Notes under the pieces: model-generated
Database searches by the model: none
What the model saw: the letters and a program-made list of their open reading frames with translations, nothing else
Told to the model about the DNA's origin: nothing
In this document: piece by piece, positions 48,201-57,561 of the stretch
Layout of the letters: each line of letters begins with the position of its first letter
Numbering within the stretch: the first letter of the stretch is position 1
Made by a program: the position numbers and the translations under genes
Assembly (NCBI RefSeq): GCF_000227135.1
Contig: NC_018253.1
Location: forward strand, 96,313 to 160,312
Reading direction: 5' to 3'
Source: Leishmania donovani
Taxonomy: Eukaryota > Euglenozoa > Kinetoplastea > Trypanosomatida > Trypanosomatidae
DNA: 64,000 nt

Positions 48201-48670
48201 GACAAGTTGGCAGCTTTCACACGAGTGCTGCAGGTGCTCACATCCGTGGCGACAACGTCCGCAGGAGAGAGCGGTAGTGTGATGAGTCCGTCGTGTAGCT
48301 CACAAAGGTCACGAGCGTTACAGCAGGTGACGCGCGCGAAGTGCGGTTCCGACTTTTTCACGGTGACGCCATGGCATCCACCTAGGAAATCGGCAAACCT
48401 GCCTCGTGAGAGAGAAGGATGCACCTGGATGAGCACGTCCAACGTGCACGTCACTGTCGCAGAGAGCCAAGCGGGAGCGCCAGCACCACAAGAAATGCTC
48501 GCTGCGGTGGTGTCGTGTGCTTCGTTGGCAGATGGCGCCGCTTCGCAGGAACACGCACTTGAGGCAACGCAGAGCAGGGTGGCTTCTTTCAGTGACGGGT
48601 CGCCAGACGGAACGGATCCGAGGGCATGATAGAGGTCGCACGGACCTGTTTCTACCGCGATAGTCTCCAT
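45203..48670 (-). CDS. Large conserved hypothetical protein, probable propeller-plus-solenoid
   Basis: 1155 residues from the ATG at 48670; ten more codons upstream lack an ATG. The first two thirds are beta-rich with recurrent short hydrophobic strands separated by loops (for example FLLLCRHSS, HILVFELFM, LYVAISSSGDARFAWTVTV), suggestive of a beta-propeller. The last third is helical (VAFHDALHALLHACFCGEAA, MRIVAFLHGCAQLLRHAM, WEVWGLLLQPLFDFVWGVV), ending in a helix with AQMLEAMQRRL. A propeller followed by a helical solenoid is typical of nucleoporins, coat proteins and some cleavage/polyadenylation factors. I cannot place it in any of these. Low-complexity Ala/Ser/Thr text is frequent. No signal or membrane segment. 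Confidence 0.8.
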   Translation of the reverse strand: METIAVETGPCDLYHALGSVPSGDPSLKEATLLCVASSACSCEAAPSANEAHDTTAASISCGAGAPAWLSATVTCTLDVLIQVHPSLSRGRFADFLGGCHGVTVKKSEPHFARVTCCNARDLCELHDGLITLPLSPADVVATDVSTCSTRVKAANLSSVWSGQSARGRGAQSSTVGSTGGRAMETAIASAAEANCCSAHAVCCAPEYLAVLSEMRSACVARSLPTVALIVRFPQRCRRALVLLRPTVSRRHKKYRVAYHASLRFVSESMQRVALMPMGDAAVLLADTFIHDAALSACAFTEDSGASATLVLRGSYLSLHDGEQQSGALQPLLLHLGLRGAPARRRVLRSLLRCRVTGAWHRLRSPARGASRAPYCRPVVSELVLYTSGGHILVFELFMADGAHEALTLAGKEDPSMTVVYTCCVGTRLLFSKLDASAAAESIAVSRPGDYVCGGALLVAPPWGFADRWRHSPWMERALTLATTPSVAVSGVLVLGEGGRRRRRHRPSSVLAMSPNRGVWLLRTDSQLCVASVPTGTGAMGEHGDAEPTLTTAVKLDSSHALHDVQYVACGGHAGFLLLCRHSSAGAAEPWDMTSAMSPVTVTSAVGDRFVHCSHSQSPLQLLFLSLTAMGTSAAAASDAAISPLLPVPLISSSILESLPPSFAHPSSRLRLVCAVSAADTPDSMVASENLSDTLYVAISSSGDARFAWTVTVRLPSVWPSCTSLFQLCPKECSGIAGGAGTATGGACQAASTLQWTAHALSALFPHACLMAGGNEVSAWRTAVQGTTVSSLSKASPSAVASEEESPLETALEAALLELNYPYKHGTTSAAAAAALNAALGRGPHADGAALYYPAATVAFHDALHALLHACFCGEAASAAGAVAVVAGFSAALRMSGLLARGRDCPDARGGGVVATMRIVAFLHGCAQLLRHAMEDVAAVGNVSALQACASHLAQTVEAGAARRSSSAMTATAWEVWGLLLQPLFDFVWGVVQAYGVSAEVAAGLLEYCSPAVRSMVHARRHWWLEGGSAVHDTKPDNAAPLKVPEETPCTSGPAAHAVSAGLSAQHDGVASPSGQHTSVPTAMSVSPAAAATASASSCTSAELYELVRRVFLAQGASAALGLLGELQRHDSTKAGVAEMAQMLEAMQRRLQGAAV

Positions 48671-48847
48671 CAGGCTTGAGCTACGCGGCCACGTACACAA
48701 GGGAGGTTTGGTTGCGTCTCTGCGCGTGCATAAAGGAGGGGTCTATGATGACGGTGGCGGCAGCACTGCTTCCGTGGCGGTTATGTGGTCACTCTTGATG
48801 CGCAAAGCATGTACCTCTTCTATGTGCGTTTGTGGATTGTAGGTATG

Positions 48848-48883
<36 letters not shown>

Positions 48884-50185
48884 GGGGGCGGGGGGGAGGG
48901 GTCGATTGCTGTATCTCAGCAGAGGTGAGGGAAGCACATCCACAGCAGCACGCACGCACACACACACAAACACCAACGCAAGGGAGACAAGAGGGGGCGA
49001 GAAAAGTGCAACAGCACAGTCACGTTGCATCGACACGTGGGGCGCGCGAGGATGCAGAAGTCTGTCAGTCACTGTATTTGTGGGCGGGTGTGTATATCTC
49101 GCTCTCACGGCGGCACACGACCAAACGTAAAACAAGAGGCGGCCAATAGGAGAAGGAAACCGCAGTAGCAGTTGCCATCGCAACGGCACAGCGAACGTGT
49201 AAGGAGGAGGGAGTCCAAAAAAAAAAGGGAGAGAGAGATAGCATCACACGGGTCGGTGCAAGGGATCTGTACACACCTTCACATTATGCGCGGACAGGTA
49301 GTCCCTGAATCCCACCCGACTACCCTGGTAGGGCATCACTATACAGGTCGACGGCATCCTCCCTACGCTCTCCTCTCGCCGATTTCTCGCACCGTGAGAG
49401 AGAGACGTCTGTATTCTCTGTTCGGTTGTCATCGCTGTCGCCCACACGTTGTGCTACAGCCCTTCTTCTTGTGCGATCAGACTTCTGCGTTGGGCGAGAA
49501 GGGCAGGGGAGGGGAGGCTGAGGAGAGGACTGTAGCAAGCTATGAGGGGCAGCAGGGCGCGGAGCCGGCCAGCGAGTTGGTCAGAGCGAAGCGCCCATTC
49601 GTCGGATGGCTCACTGCAGGATGCCCCTCCCTCTCTCCGATCAACGCGTGGGGCGCTCACGCCCTCGTCTCTCTCTCGCTCTTCCTCCTCACATCGCACA
49701 TGCAAAACCCGAACAGAAAACGAAGGCAAAAATGCAGAGAGGAAGACCCCGCACAGCAAGAGAACGCGCGCCAGACGCAAGCGCACCCGTGAGAACTATT
49801 CGTGATTTTGGTATCGCTGCTGCTGTCCGCTGCTGCGACCGAGGCAACATCACGCTGCAGCACAAGGTATATGAGAAGAGACAAGAAAGAACAGTGAGAG
49901 GGCGTGGGAAAGATGCGGACAGGCGCAGCGTCACGAAGTTAGGCAGGACGGCTATGGGAGGTCAACAGTGCAGTGCAAGGAAACACAAGCCGCTCCAGCC
50001 GTGAGCGGCGCGTGGCCCTCATGTGCTCGCCAGGCCAGTCTCAAGCGACAGGGAGCAGATACCCACACATCCGATCTCACCTGCATGCACATGCAAGCCC
50101 TCACACGGCCCACCTGCCCCTCCTTTCGAGCGGTGCTCCCGTCCATCATTCTTCACCCACACACTTCAGCTTTCCGCCCACTGGC
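48671..50185. other. Intergenic spacer, 1.5 kb
   Basis: It carries a long TG repeat (listed separately), a CA run near 48955 and purine-rich plus-strand runs at 48980-49006 and 49215-49235. It holds the leader of the 1155-residue protein gene and the 3' UTR of the glycosyltransferase gene. No gene. Confidence 0.5.
48849..48882. repeat. (TG)n dinucleotide repeat
   Basis: An uninterrupted TG run of about 16 units followed by a G-rich stretch, in the 5' flank of the 1155-residue protein gene. On the transcript this is a CA repeat. Confidence 0.85.
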
Positions 50186-51964
50186 TTAAGGGCTGACAGC
50201 CTGCAGAATAACGTCAGTGTTATAGTTATCCACATCAAGGATGCGCCGCCCCACGTCGCGCAGCCACGTCCGCAGGTTGGTCAACCGGTTCCTATCCACC
50301 ACCCACGCGTCCAGCGGCAGGCGCAGTCTACCAGCGAACGCCTCGCCGCTAAAGGGCTCCCGCCTTGTATGCGCCTGCATGAGTTCCGTCATGGACTCCA
50401 CGCCCCACTTCTGCTGCATATACGCGTACTGCACCCCGGCATAGAAGGCCTTGCGGCAGTCACGTTGAAGGGCCTTGCCTTTCGGGGACAGCGTCGGCCC
50501 CGTAGCTGCCTTGCGAAGCCCCCCCAATGGACCCTCTGCATTGCCATCGCCGTCGACGTCGCTCATGGCTTGGTTGACGCAGTCGAGGTCGAAGGAGATG
50601 ACCTGGTCGTTCATCGCAGCGTTGTGGTCTTCAACGAAGCCGAGCAGGTGGGCACGCCAGCGGTAGTCCGTATCATCGTAAAGGATAGGAAAGAAATTCT
50701 CGTCAAAGAAGCCGACCGTCAGCACAGCCAGGCGGGTAAGGAAGACGCTCGTGTACTCGCCGCGGCTGTTGGCGAACATGAAGGAAGTGTGCCCCACCAT
50801 CAGCTCCGCGCGCCTGGACGGGGTCATGTACCGAACACGGTCCGGCAACAGCGCGGACGTGACGACAACCGGTTTGCGGTCATGTTGCTGGGGCAGCGGG
50901 GTACCCGGCAGAAGCGGCGTGCGCAAGCCGTCGGGCTGCCGGATCAGCGGCGTGTACTCGTTTGGCTCTGTCGCAACCTCCTTCTCCAGAGCATCGATCA
51001 TATCCGTGTCCCTCGCTGTCGTCTTGTAGGCGCGTGCCACAGCCTGTTCAAGCGACGAGAACAAGAAGCGCACGTCGTTGTGCACAATGTGGAGAAAGGG
51101 CACCTCGCTGAACGGGTGGCTGAGGGCCTCACGCAGACCGGCATTGACGGCGCCGGCGAAGCCAATGTTGTCGGGGAACTGGAGAACCGTCAGACGCGTC
51201 GTGAAGGCGAACACGCGGCGCAGCAGGCGGAAAAACGGCGTCACCTCTGGCGTGTCGCCGTTTTGGGCGAGTACAATGTAGCGGTACGGCATCGTCAAGT
51301 TGCAGATGAGCGCCTTGAGATCCTGCGTGTTCTCCAGGGTGACAGAGATGAGAAAGGGTGCGTACCGGTCGGAGGCGAGATCGTGCCGCTCCACCTCTAC
51401 TCCCGTGTCGGGGCTGACGGAGAGACGGGTGGCAAGACAGCGCGCGAACTCCACAAACGAGATACGGCGCTCGTAAGGGCGGAGCGGAAAGACATCGAGG
51501 GCATCGAGTTGCACGAGCTCTGCCGCGTATCGGCTGTGTAACTCGACTGAGTCGCGCTGTGGTCTTTCCGTGGGTGGTGGAGCGTCGGAGATGGTGTGCG
51601 TGTTCCCCGTTGGGGCCTCTACCGTGGCATGCGCGGCATTGCTCCCCTCGTCCACAGCGGGACGCGGCAGCGGTGCCGCGGTGTTGATAGAAGTGAGAGT
51701 GTCAGGAGGGGCGTCGGTGAAGGCGAGAGTGGAGCTTGGCGCCCCTGATGTTGCCTGCTCAGTCCATCGAGGCGCCAGCGACGAGGGCGGCGCTGGCGCC
51801 ATCGAAACCGTGGGCTGTGTTACATCGCTTGAGGAGGTGTGAGGCAGCACGAAGAGGCCGAGCGCAAGGCACACTAGCAAGCACACACCGCCTAGAAGAA
51901 ATGATCGCCGATGGCGCTTCTCGTAACGCAGTCCACGGCGTGCGGGGTGTAATCTGCCGTTCAT
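50186..51964 (-). CDS. Type II membrane glycosyltransferase, GT2-like GT-A fold
   Basis: 592 residues from the ATG at 51964; 23 further codons above lack an ATG. Topology is Golgi-type: a short basic cytosolic tail (RRGLRYEKRHRR), a signal anchor at about 21-41 (FLLGGVCLLVCLALGLFVLP), then a Pro/Ser/Thr stem to about residue 135. The catalytic domain follows GT2 order: FLISVTLENTQDLKALICNL, then the nucleotide-sugar motif DNIGFAGAVNAGL (264-276), the DxD-like site HNDVRF (about 295), and the acceptor/base block FDENFFPILYDDTDYRWR (419-436) typical of rhamnosyl/galactosyl-type GT2 enzymes. One sequon (CNLTMP) is visible. It probably builds a surface glycoconjugate (LPG, PPG or GPI side chain are candidates), but sugar and linkage cannot be read from sequence. 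Confidence 0.82.
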   Translation of the reverse strand: MNGRLHPARRGLRYEKRHRRSFLLGGVCLLVCLALGLFVLPHTSSSDVTQPTVSMAPAPPSSLAPRWTEQATSGAPSSTLAFTDAPPDTLTSINTAAPLPRPAVDEGSNAAHATVEAPTGNTHTISDAPPPTERPQRDSVELHSRYAAELVQLDALDVFPLRPYERRISFVEFARCLATRLSVSPDTGVEVERHDLASDRYAPFLISVTLENTQDLKALICNLTMPYRYIVLAQNGDTPEVTPFFRLLRRVFAFTTRLTVLQFPDNIGFAGAVNAGLREALSHPFSEVPFLHIVHNDVRFLFSSLEQAVARAYKTTARDTDMIDALEKEVATEPNEYTPLIRQPDGLRTPLLPGTPLPQQHDRKPVVVTSALLPDRVRYMTPSRRAELMVGHTSFMFANSRGEYTSVFLTRLAVLTVGFFDENFFPILYDDTDYRWRAHLLGFVEDHNAAMNDQVISFDLDCVNQAMSDVDGDGNAEGPLGGLRKAATGPTLSPKGKALQRDCRKAFYAGVQYAYMQQKWGVESMTELMQAHTRREPFSGEAFAGRLRLPLDAWVVDRNRLTNLRTWLRDVGRRILDVDNYNTDVILQAVSP

Positions 51965-53065
51965 CGCTGCATTTACATAGGCACGGAGATGCGCACGCTC
52001 GTCTTGAGGTTGCTTCTTGTCGGCGCCCCGCAAAGCCCAAAAAGGGGGGAAGGAGGGGGTGCAGCAAGGAGTCGGCGCGCTGAGCCGTGCTGTCGAGAAG
52101 GAGATATGATGGCGGAAAACAGCGAGAAGTGACGAGATGGGAATACATTATCTAAAGGCGGCAAGAGGCACAGACAGGCAGACGGAGGACCACCTCAGCA
52201 TACCGCACAGAAACACGGGGGAGGGGGGCAGTTGGAAGTGCCTACTATTGACCGTGGGCCACCACACGCGACGCACGTGCCTGCAGGTGCGCAGATGCAG
52301 CGCATAGCACCGAGCCTGCGCCGCGGCATGAGAGAAAATAAGAAAGCAGCGTTCTAGAGTCACCGGTCATCCCCGCGTTGCACACGCAGTGGCACTTTAC
52401 ATGCTTGAGTACGCGTAAGTTGGCATGGAGGGAAAGGATGAAGAAGAAGCGCCGACTCGGCGTGCCGTCCCTGCGTGCGACACGACGATGGGAGCATCAG
52501 CGGCTCACACGCACGCATACATGACAAGACACGCGCGACTACGCAACGACACGGGCAGGGGACGTGTATGGCAAACAACGGGAACAGGGAGAGGGAGAGA
52601 GAGATACGTTAGAGAAGATACCTTCTATGAGACACAAACGCAGAACCAAGAGAGGAGGAGGGGGGGGGCGACAAGACGGAGAGTCCACGCACACGCACAC
52701 GCACATTGGCGCACGCATGTAGAAGACGCAAGAGGGAGAGCCGTCGTTGTGGCGGAGGCAGCGCATGTACAATACAGAGCGGCAATGCGCGCAGACGTCA
52801 GAATAGGGCTGACGAGAGCGAGACGAGTGTGTACGTGTATCTATGAGAGAGCGAGGGAGGGAAAGCGGTAACGCGCTCAAAAGACAACGATCAAAAACAT
52901 CCGCCAACACGCAGATGTGTGCACGAGTGCGCAGCCAGCCGGGGGTGGGGGTGGGTGAGAGGGAAGGCAAAGGGTGTGTGGAGATGCGCTGCGCTCACTC
53001 TCGATGAGCGAAACCCTGCAGCTGCACGCGACAACGGTGGGCACGGCAGAGCAGAGACGGCGCCC
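51965..53065. other. Intergenic spacer, 1.1 kb
   Basis: Purine-rich plus-strand run at 52038-52060 is a likely pyrimidine tract for the glycosyltransferase gene. CA-rich short repeats lie near 52690. The remainder is the 3' UTR of the next gene. No coding sequence. Confidence 0.5.
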
Positions 53066-55174
53066 TTATCGCTGTGGCTGGGCCTCCTGCTGCTGTTTCC
53101 GCACCGCCTTCTCCTTTAGCAAGCGGTCGTAAAAGACTTGGTTCACCGGCACCGCCGCCCATGAAGTGCCGACAAAGACTCTGTGCGCCACCGCCGTCTC
53201 CACGCGGGCCAACACCGCCGGGCTGGAGGACTCATGCGCGACGAAGACGTAAAGAGCGTTGCCGGGGTGTGCAAAGGTGTCGAGCGGCTCCGCCTGCGCA
53301 TCCCACTGCTGTGCCGTCACGCCGACCATCGTCAGACCACGACGATCCGCCAGGACGGTGGAAGAGGCGACAACGTCGTCCGTGAACTCCACAGTCAGCG
53401 ACGGTGGCGCCTCAAGCAGCCCGTCCACGTCACGAAGGGCAGACGGCAGCACGACAACACTGCAGCCGTAGCGCACGGCAGCTATGAAAGCCGCGTTTGC
53501 CTCCCGCACATCGGCCACTCCTGCCATCGCAGCCACGACTTCACCGCGCAGGGGAGAGTCCTTCACGGAGACGAGTCGACCCGCCCTGCTGACCTCAGGG
53601 AGCGCCTGAGGCATACGCGGAAGTGGCGACACTGACGGGGAAGCAGCAGGCAGTGCTGTTCCGGGTGTTTCGCCCGCTGGTTTGTGGTTGCCCTCTGCAG
53701 GCCGCGGCGACGGAGACACCGACACCAGTGACGAGTGTGCTACGTCAACATCAACGTCCGCATCAAGCACCTTGCCACCCTCCTCGCTATCCTGCGGCAC
53801 CGCGGCATCAGCGATGTGGCGGTGCGTCTGCGGCACCTGCGTCGTCGAGCGGGAGCGGTCGTGCGAGTCGCCGAGGTAGTCGCCCGGCGAGCTGGGAGAA
53901 ACGCCGTCGGTGTCCGACGCACCCACACGCGGCACTACAGGGGATACGCTTGTAATGGTAGCAATGTTGACCGGTGGTACTACGAAAGGCGCCGGCTGCG
54001 CGTTTGAGTCGTCGCCGGTGGCGCTGTGGCGGCTCATCGTGGCAGACGCCGTTCCGCGCGAGGTTGGTAGCATATTCATTGACGCCGACTGCGCGCTCAA
54101 GTTCCCCGCTGAGGACGACAGTGCCTGGATCGGACTGGCGTCCATGATCAGCGACGGGCGTGCCGGTGACGGGGTCTTCACGTGTGTGGGGGCAGCATCA
54201 ACATCTTCAGCGTCCTGCCGTGGTCGCAGTATCTCCGTCAGGTTTGCGGAATTGGGCCGCACATGCTGCGCCACCTTAAAGACGACTATGGAGAAGATAG
54301 GCAGAAAGAGCGCCACCGGGATCGCTGGCCCTGTCTTCTGCCACGACTGCCACACCTCCTGCACTCCGGAGTTCATCTGCTCTGCCATGGTGGCCGCCGC
54401 CGCGGCAGCGGACTCCCGCTCCTGTCTCTGCATCACCTCCGAGAGCACTGGGATGCCGTGACGGCGCAGCATCCACGCAGCCGGCACCTCCATCAAGCTC
54501 GGCAGCGAAGCTCGCACATCGCGCAGCCACTCCGGCACGTTGAGGTACCCCGACGGCAGGCTCGAACAGGCACCGGCGCCGCTCGCAGCACTACCCGGGT
54601 AGGCGCCTAAGGAGGAATCGGCGATGCTCGCGCCGCTGTCAACGAAGCGCTTCGCAAAGGTTGTGGCTAGTCGGCAGATGCTCCCGACCGCGCCGCTGCC
54701 GGCGGTGGCGAAGGCGAAGTAGTAGAGTGGACGCCGCAGGAAGCGTAGCGTGGACCGCATGCTCACCACGTATTCGTTCTCGTAGTAGAGCGAGGCGAAG
54801 GTCGAGCTCAGCTCCGACTGTGGGGAGCGCAGCGCAGAGTCGCCGTAGGACAGGGAGCCGTAAATGCTCGAGTAGTCCTCGTCGTCGTAGCTGAACGAGT
54901 TGGATGCAGCTCCGCCGTTCGAATAGTAGCTGGCGGTGCCGGTGTAGTCCTCCGAGTGCACATGCATGCCGCTCGTGCGCGAGTGGGAAACATAGGTGCG
55001 ACTGACGGAGCTGTAGTCGAGTGAGGAGGCGGCGTCTTCGGAGATCTGGCTGGACGGGTCGTAGTCGCCATCGTCCTCCTCGTCGGAGTAAATAGACATT
55101 GAGCTCTCCTCTATATCAAGCGGGATGGAGTCGTTGAGGGAACCGACCCCCGCGCCATCCTTGGCTTTGCTCAT
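53066..55174 (-). CDS. Membrane protein with acidic Tyr/Ser-rich N-terminus and possible SPOUT-like C-terminal domain
   Basis: 702 residues from the ATG at 55174 (MSKAKDGAGV); the 69 codons above read as leader. Residues 15-130 are acidic and rich in Ser, Tyr and Asp (SIYSDEEDDGDYDPSSQ, SYDDEDYSSIYGSLSYG). Two hydrophobic segments lie at about 150-169 and 285-304 (IPVALFLPIFSIVVFKVAQH). A disordered Ser/Pro/Asp linker covers about 310-545. The last 140 residues form an alpha/beta domain: REANAAFIAAVRYGCSVVVL, HPGNALYVFVAHESS, then VAHRVFVGTSWAAVPVNQVF with YDRLLKEK. The order and ending resemble SPOUT (SpoU/TrmH) RNA methyltransferases, but the cofactor-knot residues are not standard. Function unknown; the SPOUT link is inference. 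Confidence 0.8.
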   Translation of the reverse strand: MSKAKDGAGVGSLNDSIPLDIEESSMSIYSDEEDDGDYDPSSQISEDAASSLDYSSVSRTYVSHSRTSGMHVHSEDYTGTASYYSNGGAASNSFSYDDEDYSSIYGSLSYGDSALRSPQSELSSTFASLYYENEYVVSMRSTLRFLRRPLYYFAFATAGSGAVGSICRLATTFAKRFVDSGASIADSSLGAYPGSAASGAGACSSLPSGYLNVPEWLRDVRASLPSLMEVPAAWMLRRHGIPVLSEVMQRQERESAAAAAATMAEQMNSGVQEVWQSWQKTGPAIPVALFLPIFSIVVFKVAQHVRPNSANLTEILRPRQDAEDVDAAPTHVKTPSPARPSLIMDASPIQALSSSAGNLSAQSASMNMLPTSRGTASATMSRHSATGDDSNAQPAPFVVPPVNIATITSVSPVVPRVGASDTDGVSPSSPGDYLGDSHDRSRSTTQVPQTHRHIADAAVPQDSEEGGKVLDADVDVDVAHSSLVSVSPSPRPAEGNHKPAGETPGTALPAASPSVSPLPRMPQALPEVSRAGRLVSVKDSPLRGEVVAAMAGVADVREANAAFIAAVRYGCSVVVLPSALRDVDGLLEAPPSLTVEFTDDVVASSTVLADRRGLTMVGVTAQQWDAQAEPLDTFAHPGNALYVFVAHESSSPAVLARVETAVAHRVFVGTSWAAVPVNQVFYDRLLKEKAVRKQQQEAQPQR

Positions 55175-56231
55175 GGTTGGAGTGGCGAGCCCGGTTTGTC
55201 TGGGTGTCTGCTTTTCCTTTCTCGCGCTCAGCGAAGGAGGAGTGTGACGAGTGTAGACGCGGTCGAGCTTGTGCGGCTCGCGGCTGCGCAGTGGCTGCTC
55301 GGTATGCGTGTGAGATCCCTCCCACGTACGCCAGTACACACTGACGGGAAGACGAGTGTGGGGTTGGAATCCTCTCCGCACACAAAGGCAGCGACGGTGT
55401 GCGTCTTTGTGTTCGTGTTCGCGTTCGCGTAACCCCTCCGTGCGCGAATATCTCTAATCCGCGATGCGCAGAGCCGAGAAATAACTACACACACACAACT
55501 ATATCTATATATATATGTGTGTGTGTGCGAGCAGTGAAGAGGCAGATCAGGGGGAGGAAGTGGCACTTGGGACGCTGGAAAGGGTTCGTTGTTCACGTAT
55601 GTGTGTGTGTGTGTGTTTTGCCGTGCATCCACACGCACGCACGCAAACACGAAAAGGGAAGGAGACGCGCGAGGATGGGGTCAGGGGAGTGCGAAGCGCA
55701 CGAAAGCCGCTGACAAGCACTCTCCATGTTGCGTGGTACGCTCATCTTAGAGCGCACCTCTCACTCGAGAGCATGCCCCCTCCTCCTCATCCTCCACACC
55801 TCGACATCACGCACCATTAAGGCATGCACACGCGCTCAGGTTCAGGAGATGCGGTGGCACACGTGAGCGCAACTTCCCGTGCCTCTCTCCGCGCGTCCCA
55901 CGCGTCCACAGAGAGGTGCGCTGCTCCCCATTCACATAAATGGTCTATGTACGCCCGGATGCATGTGCGTAGATCTTATTTTGCATGGTTTGTTCTTGGG
56001 GGAGAGAAGGGCTCTCTCCCTCCGCTTCCTTCGTAGAAAACAAGCGTTCAAGTGTACACACACGCACACGAGTGGGAGCGCCGCACTGGTAGGGAGCACG
56101 CGCTCACTGGAAACAGCATCGCCTCCACGGCACCGTATACACGGATCGCCGGTAATAACAGCAGCTGAAGCGCCGTCGGCCTCGCACCGGATTCGAGGCG
56201 ACCCGCTCTCCCGCGCTCTCCGCATCCGTGG
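55175..56231. other. Intergenic spacer, 1.06 kb
   Basis: TA/TG microsatellites near 55500-55525 and 55598-55618, purine-biased plus-strand runs near 55540-55565 and 55650-55680. No gene. Confidence 0.5.
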
Positions 56232-56684
56232 CTACTGTGTGCACTCCTCCACCTTTCGTAAAAGTTCCGTGTACACTGCCGTGCTGTGAATCTGCGGGAC
56301 GAGAGAAAGCAAGCCGCCCGTAAAGTGCCCCTTCGCCCGACTCCCAATAAGCGTCAGGATCGACCCGCCAGGCTCCATCAGCTGCACCACCACAGCATCG
56401 TGGTACTGAGCGGTGATGTACGTAGGGGTACCGAGCTGCAGCTGCTCGAGATTTTGGAAGTAACGCGCGCCACTCACGGTGACGTTGCTCTCCATTGGCA
56501 GCTCGTCCTCCTGTCCATCACCGCTGCCGCTGACGCCGTTCACATCGCCGCCCATCGCGCCTGGCGTGCCGAAGCAGGCGAGAATCGTGTTGCCCTGCTT
56601 GTCAGACACCACCACCTGAGTCAAGAGGCACATGTGGATGAGCTGGTTAAAGTACTGCTCTACCGCAGTGCCCGGGGCGTCCAT
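56232..56684 (-). CDS. LAMTOR3/MP1-like Ragulator subunit (roadblock fold)
   Basis: 150 residues from the ATG at 56684. The frame is open 49 codons higher, but a strong pyrimidine tract lies in that interval, so the inner ATG is used. The chain has the roadblock/longin-like order: N-terminal helix EQYFNQLIHMCLLTQ, strand VVVSDKQGNTILACFG, a disordered Gly/Asp/Ser loop (about 43-62), strand and helix NLEQLQLGTPTYITAQY, strand DAVVVQLMEP, strand SILTLIGSR, and C-terminal helix TAVYTELLRKVEE. LAMTOR3 has the matching pieces (VVSDRDGVPV, KLGLSKNKSIICYY, YQVVQFNRLPL). In animals LAMTOR2-3 anchor Rag GTPases and MEK on lysosomes. The loop insertion makes it longer than human (124). A different roadblock protein remains possible. 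Confidence 0.68.
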   Translation of the reverse strand: MDAPGTAVEQYFNQLIHMCLLTQVVVSDKQGNTILACFGTPGAMGGDVNGVSGSGDGQEDELPMESNVTVSGARYFQNLEQLQLGTPTYITAQYHDAVVVQLMEPGGSILTLIGSRAKGHFTGGLLSLVPQIHSTAVYTELLRKVEECTQ

Positions 56685-57561
56685 CGCGGCGGCGATGCAC
56701 ACGGAAACGGTGCCGGCGTTGCTGAGAAGTTGGCAGAGAGAAAATAGGAAGGGAAGAAAGGACGAGAGACTGAGATGATGCTCTCGGTATACTGCGCGGA
56801 AGTGTTCGCGCAAGTGTGGGGGCGCACACACACACGCAATGAGTCAACGAGGCAAACGCCTCCGGGTGATGCTGCTCTGCGCTGAAGGTGGCATGGAGGC
56901 AAGAGGGCGAGAGAGGGAGGGGGAGATGCACATGCAGGCGCCCACGCGGAGGGTGAGGAGCAGGAGGAGGAGAGAAGCAGTCAGGCGTGTGCGCTGAGAT
57001 GTAGAGACGAACGGCAGGAGGGAGGCAGGCAGGAAGGCCAGCGAGGCAACGGCAGTGCCTGTGCGCACGCTGACCCTTACGGGCACACGTGCTGTCCTCT
57101 GCGCGCACGTTCTGATAGGCAGACTCAGAGAGGAGAAAAAGAGAGATGTGGCAAGTCGCCTTCTTCCCTTTCGCGTGTTGCTTCGCACGTCCTCTTGCCG
57201 TCTCGCGTGTATCGATGCACCTGGTAGAAGGCGCACTTGTGGTCGTCACGGTCGTCGTCTGTAAACAGAAAGGAGAAGAGATGGTGATGGCGAACAGCAC
57301 AAAGTAAACGGGGCGAGCCTTCACTTCCCCTCCCCTCCCCTCCCAGCCCACACACACAGAGAGAGCACCAGTACAAGGAAGCAGCAGCAGCAGCATCCAC
57401 ATGTGTGCTCCACGCACATGCAAACAGCACCGGCAGTAAGAAAGAGGGGAGGGGGGAGGGGCGAGGTCAGGCCACGCAGCCAAGGTGGGAGAAGCGGCAT
57501 AAACGCAGAGATCGAGAGAGAGGTGTTGCCGATGGGGAGTAAGCAGGCGGAGCTGGCACCC
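56685..57561. other. Intergenic spacer, 877 bp
   Basis: LAMTOR3-like leader with its pyrimidine tract, then the 3' UTR of the LYR/ApaG gene. Alternating purine- and pyrimidine-rich simple sequence. No gene seen. Confidence 0.5.
56732..56769 (-). promoter_or_regulatory. Polypyrimidine tract upstream of the LAMTOR3-like gene
   Basis: The plus strand is almost only A and G, so the transcript has a CT tract ending about 50 bp before the ATG at 56684. It lies inside the open upstream frame and therefore decides against the longer reading. Confidence 0.5.

Noticed and set aside
49973..51541. 522-codon plus-strand frame
   Set aside because: Antisense to the glycosyltransferase gene. Its sequence (many His/Gln/Arg) mirrors the coding strand and shows no domain.
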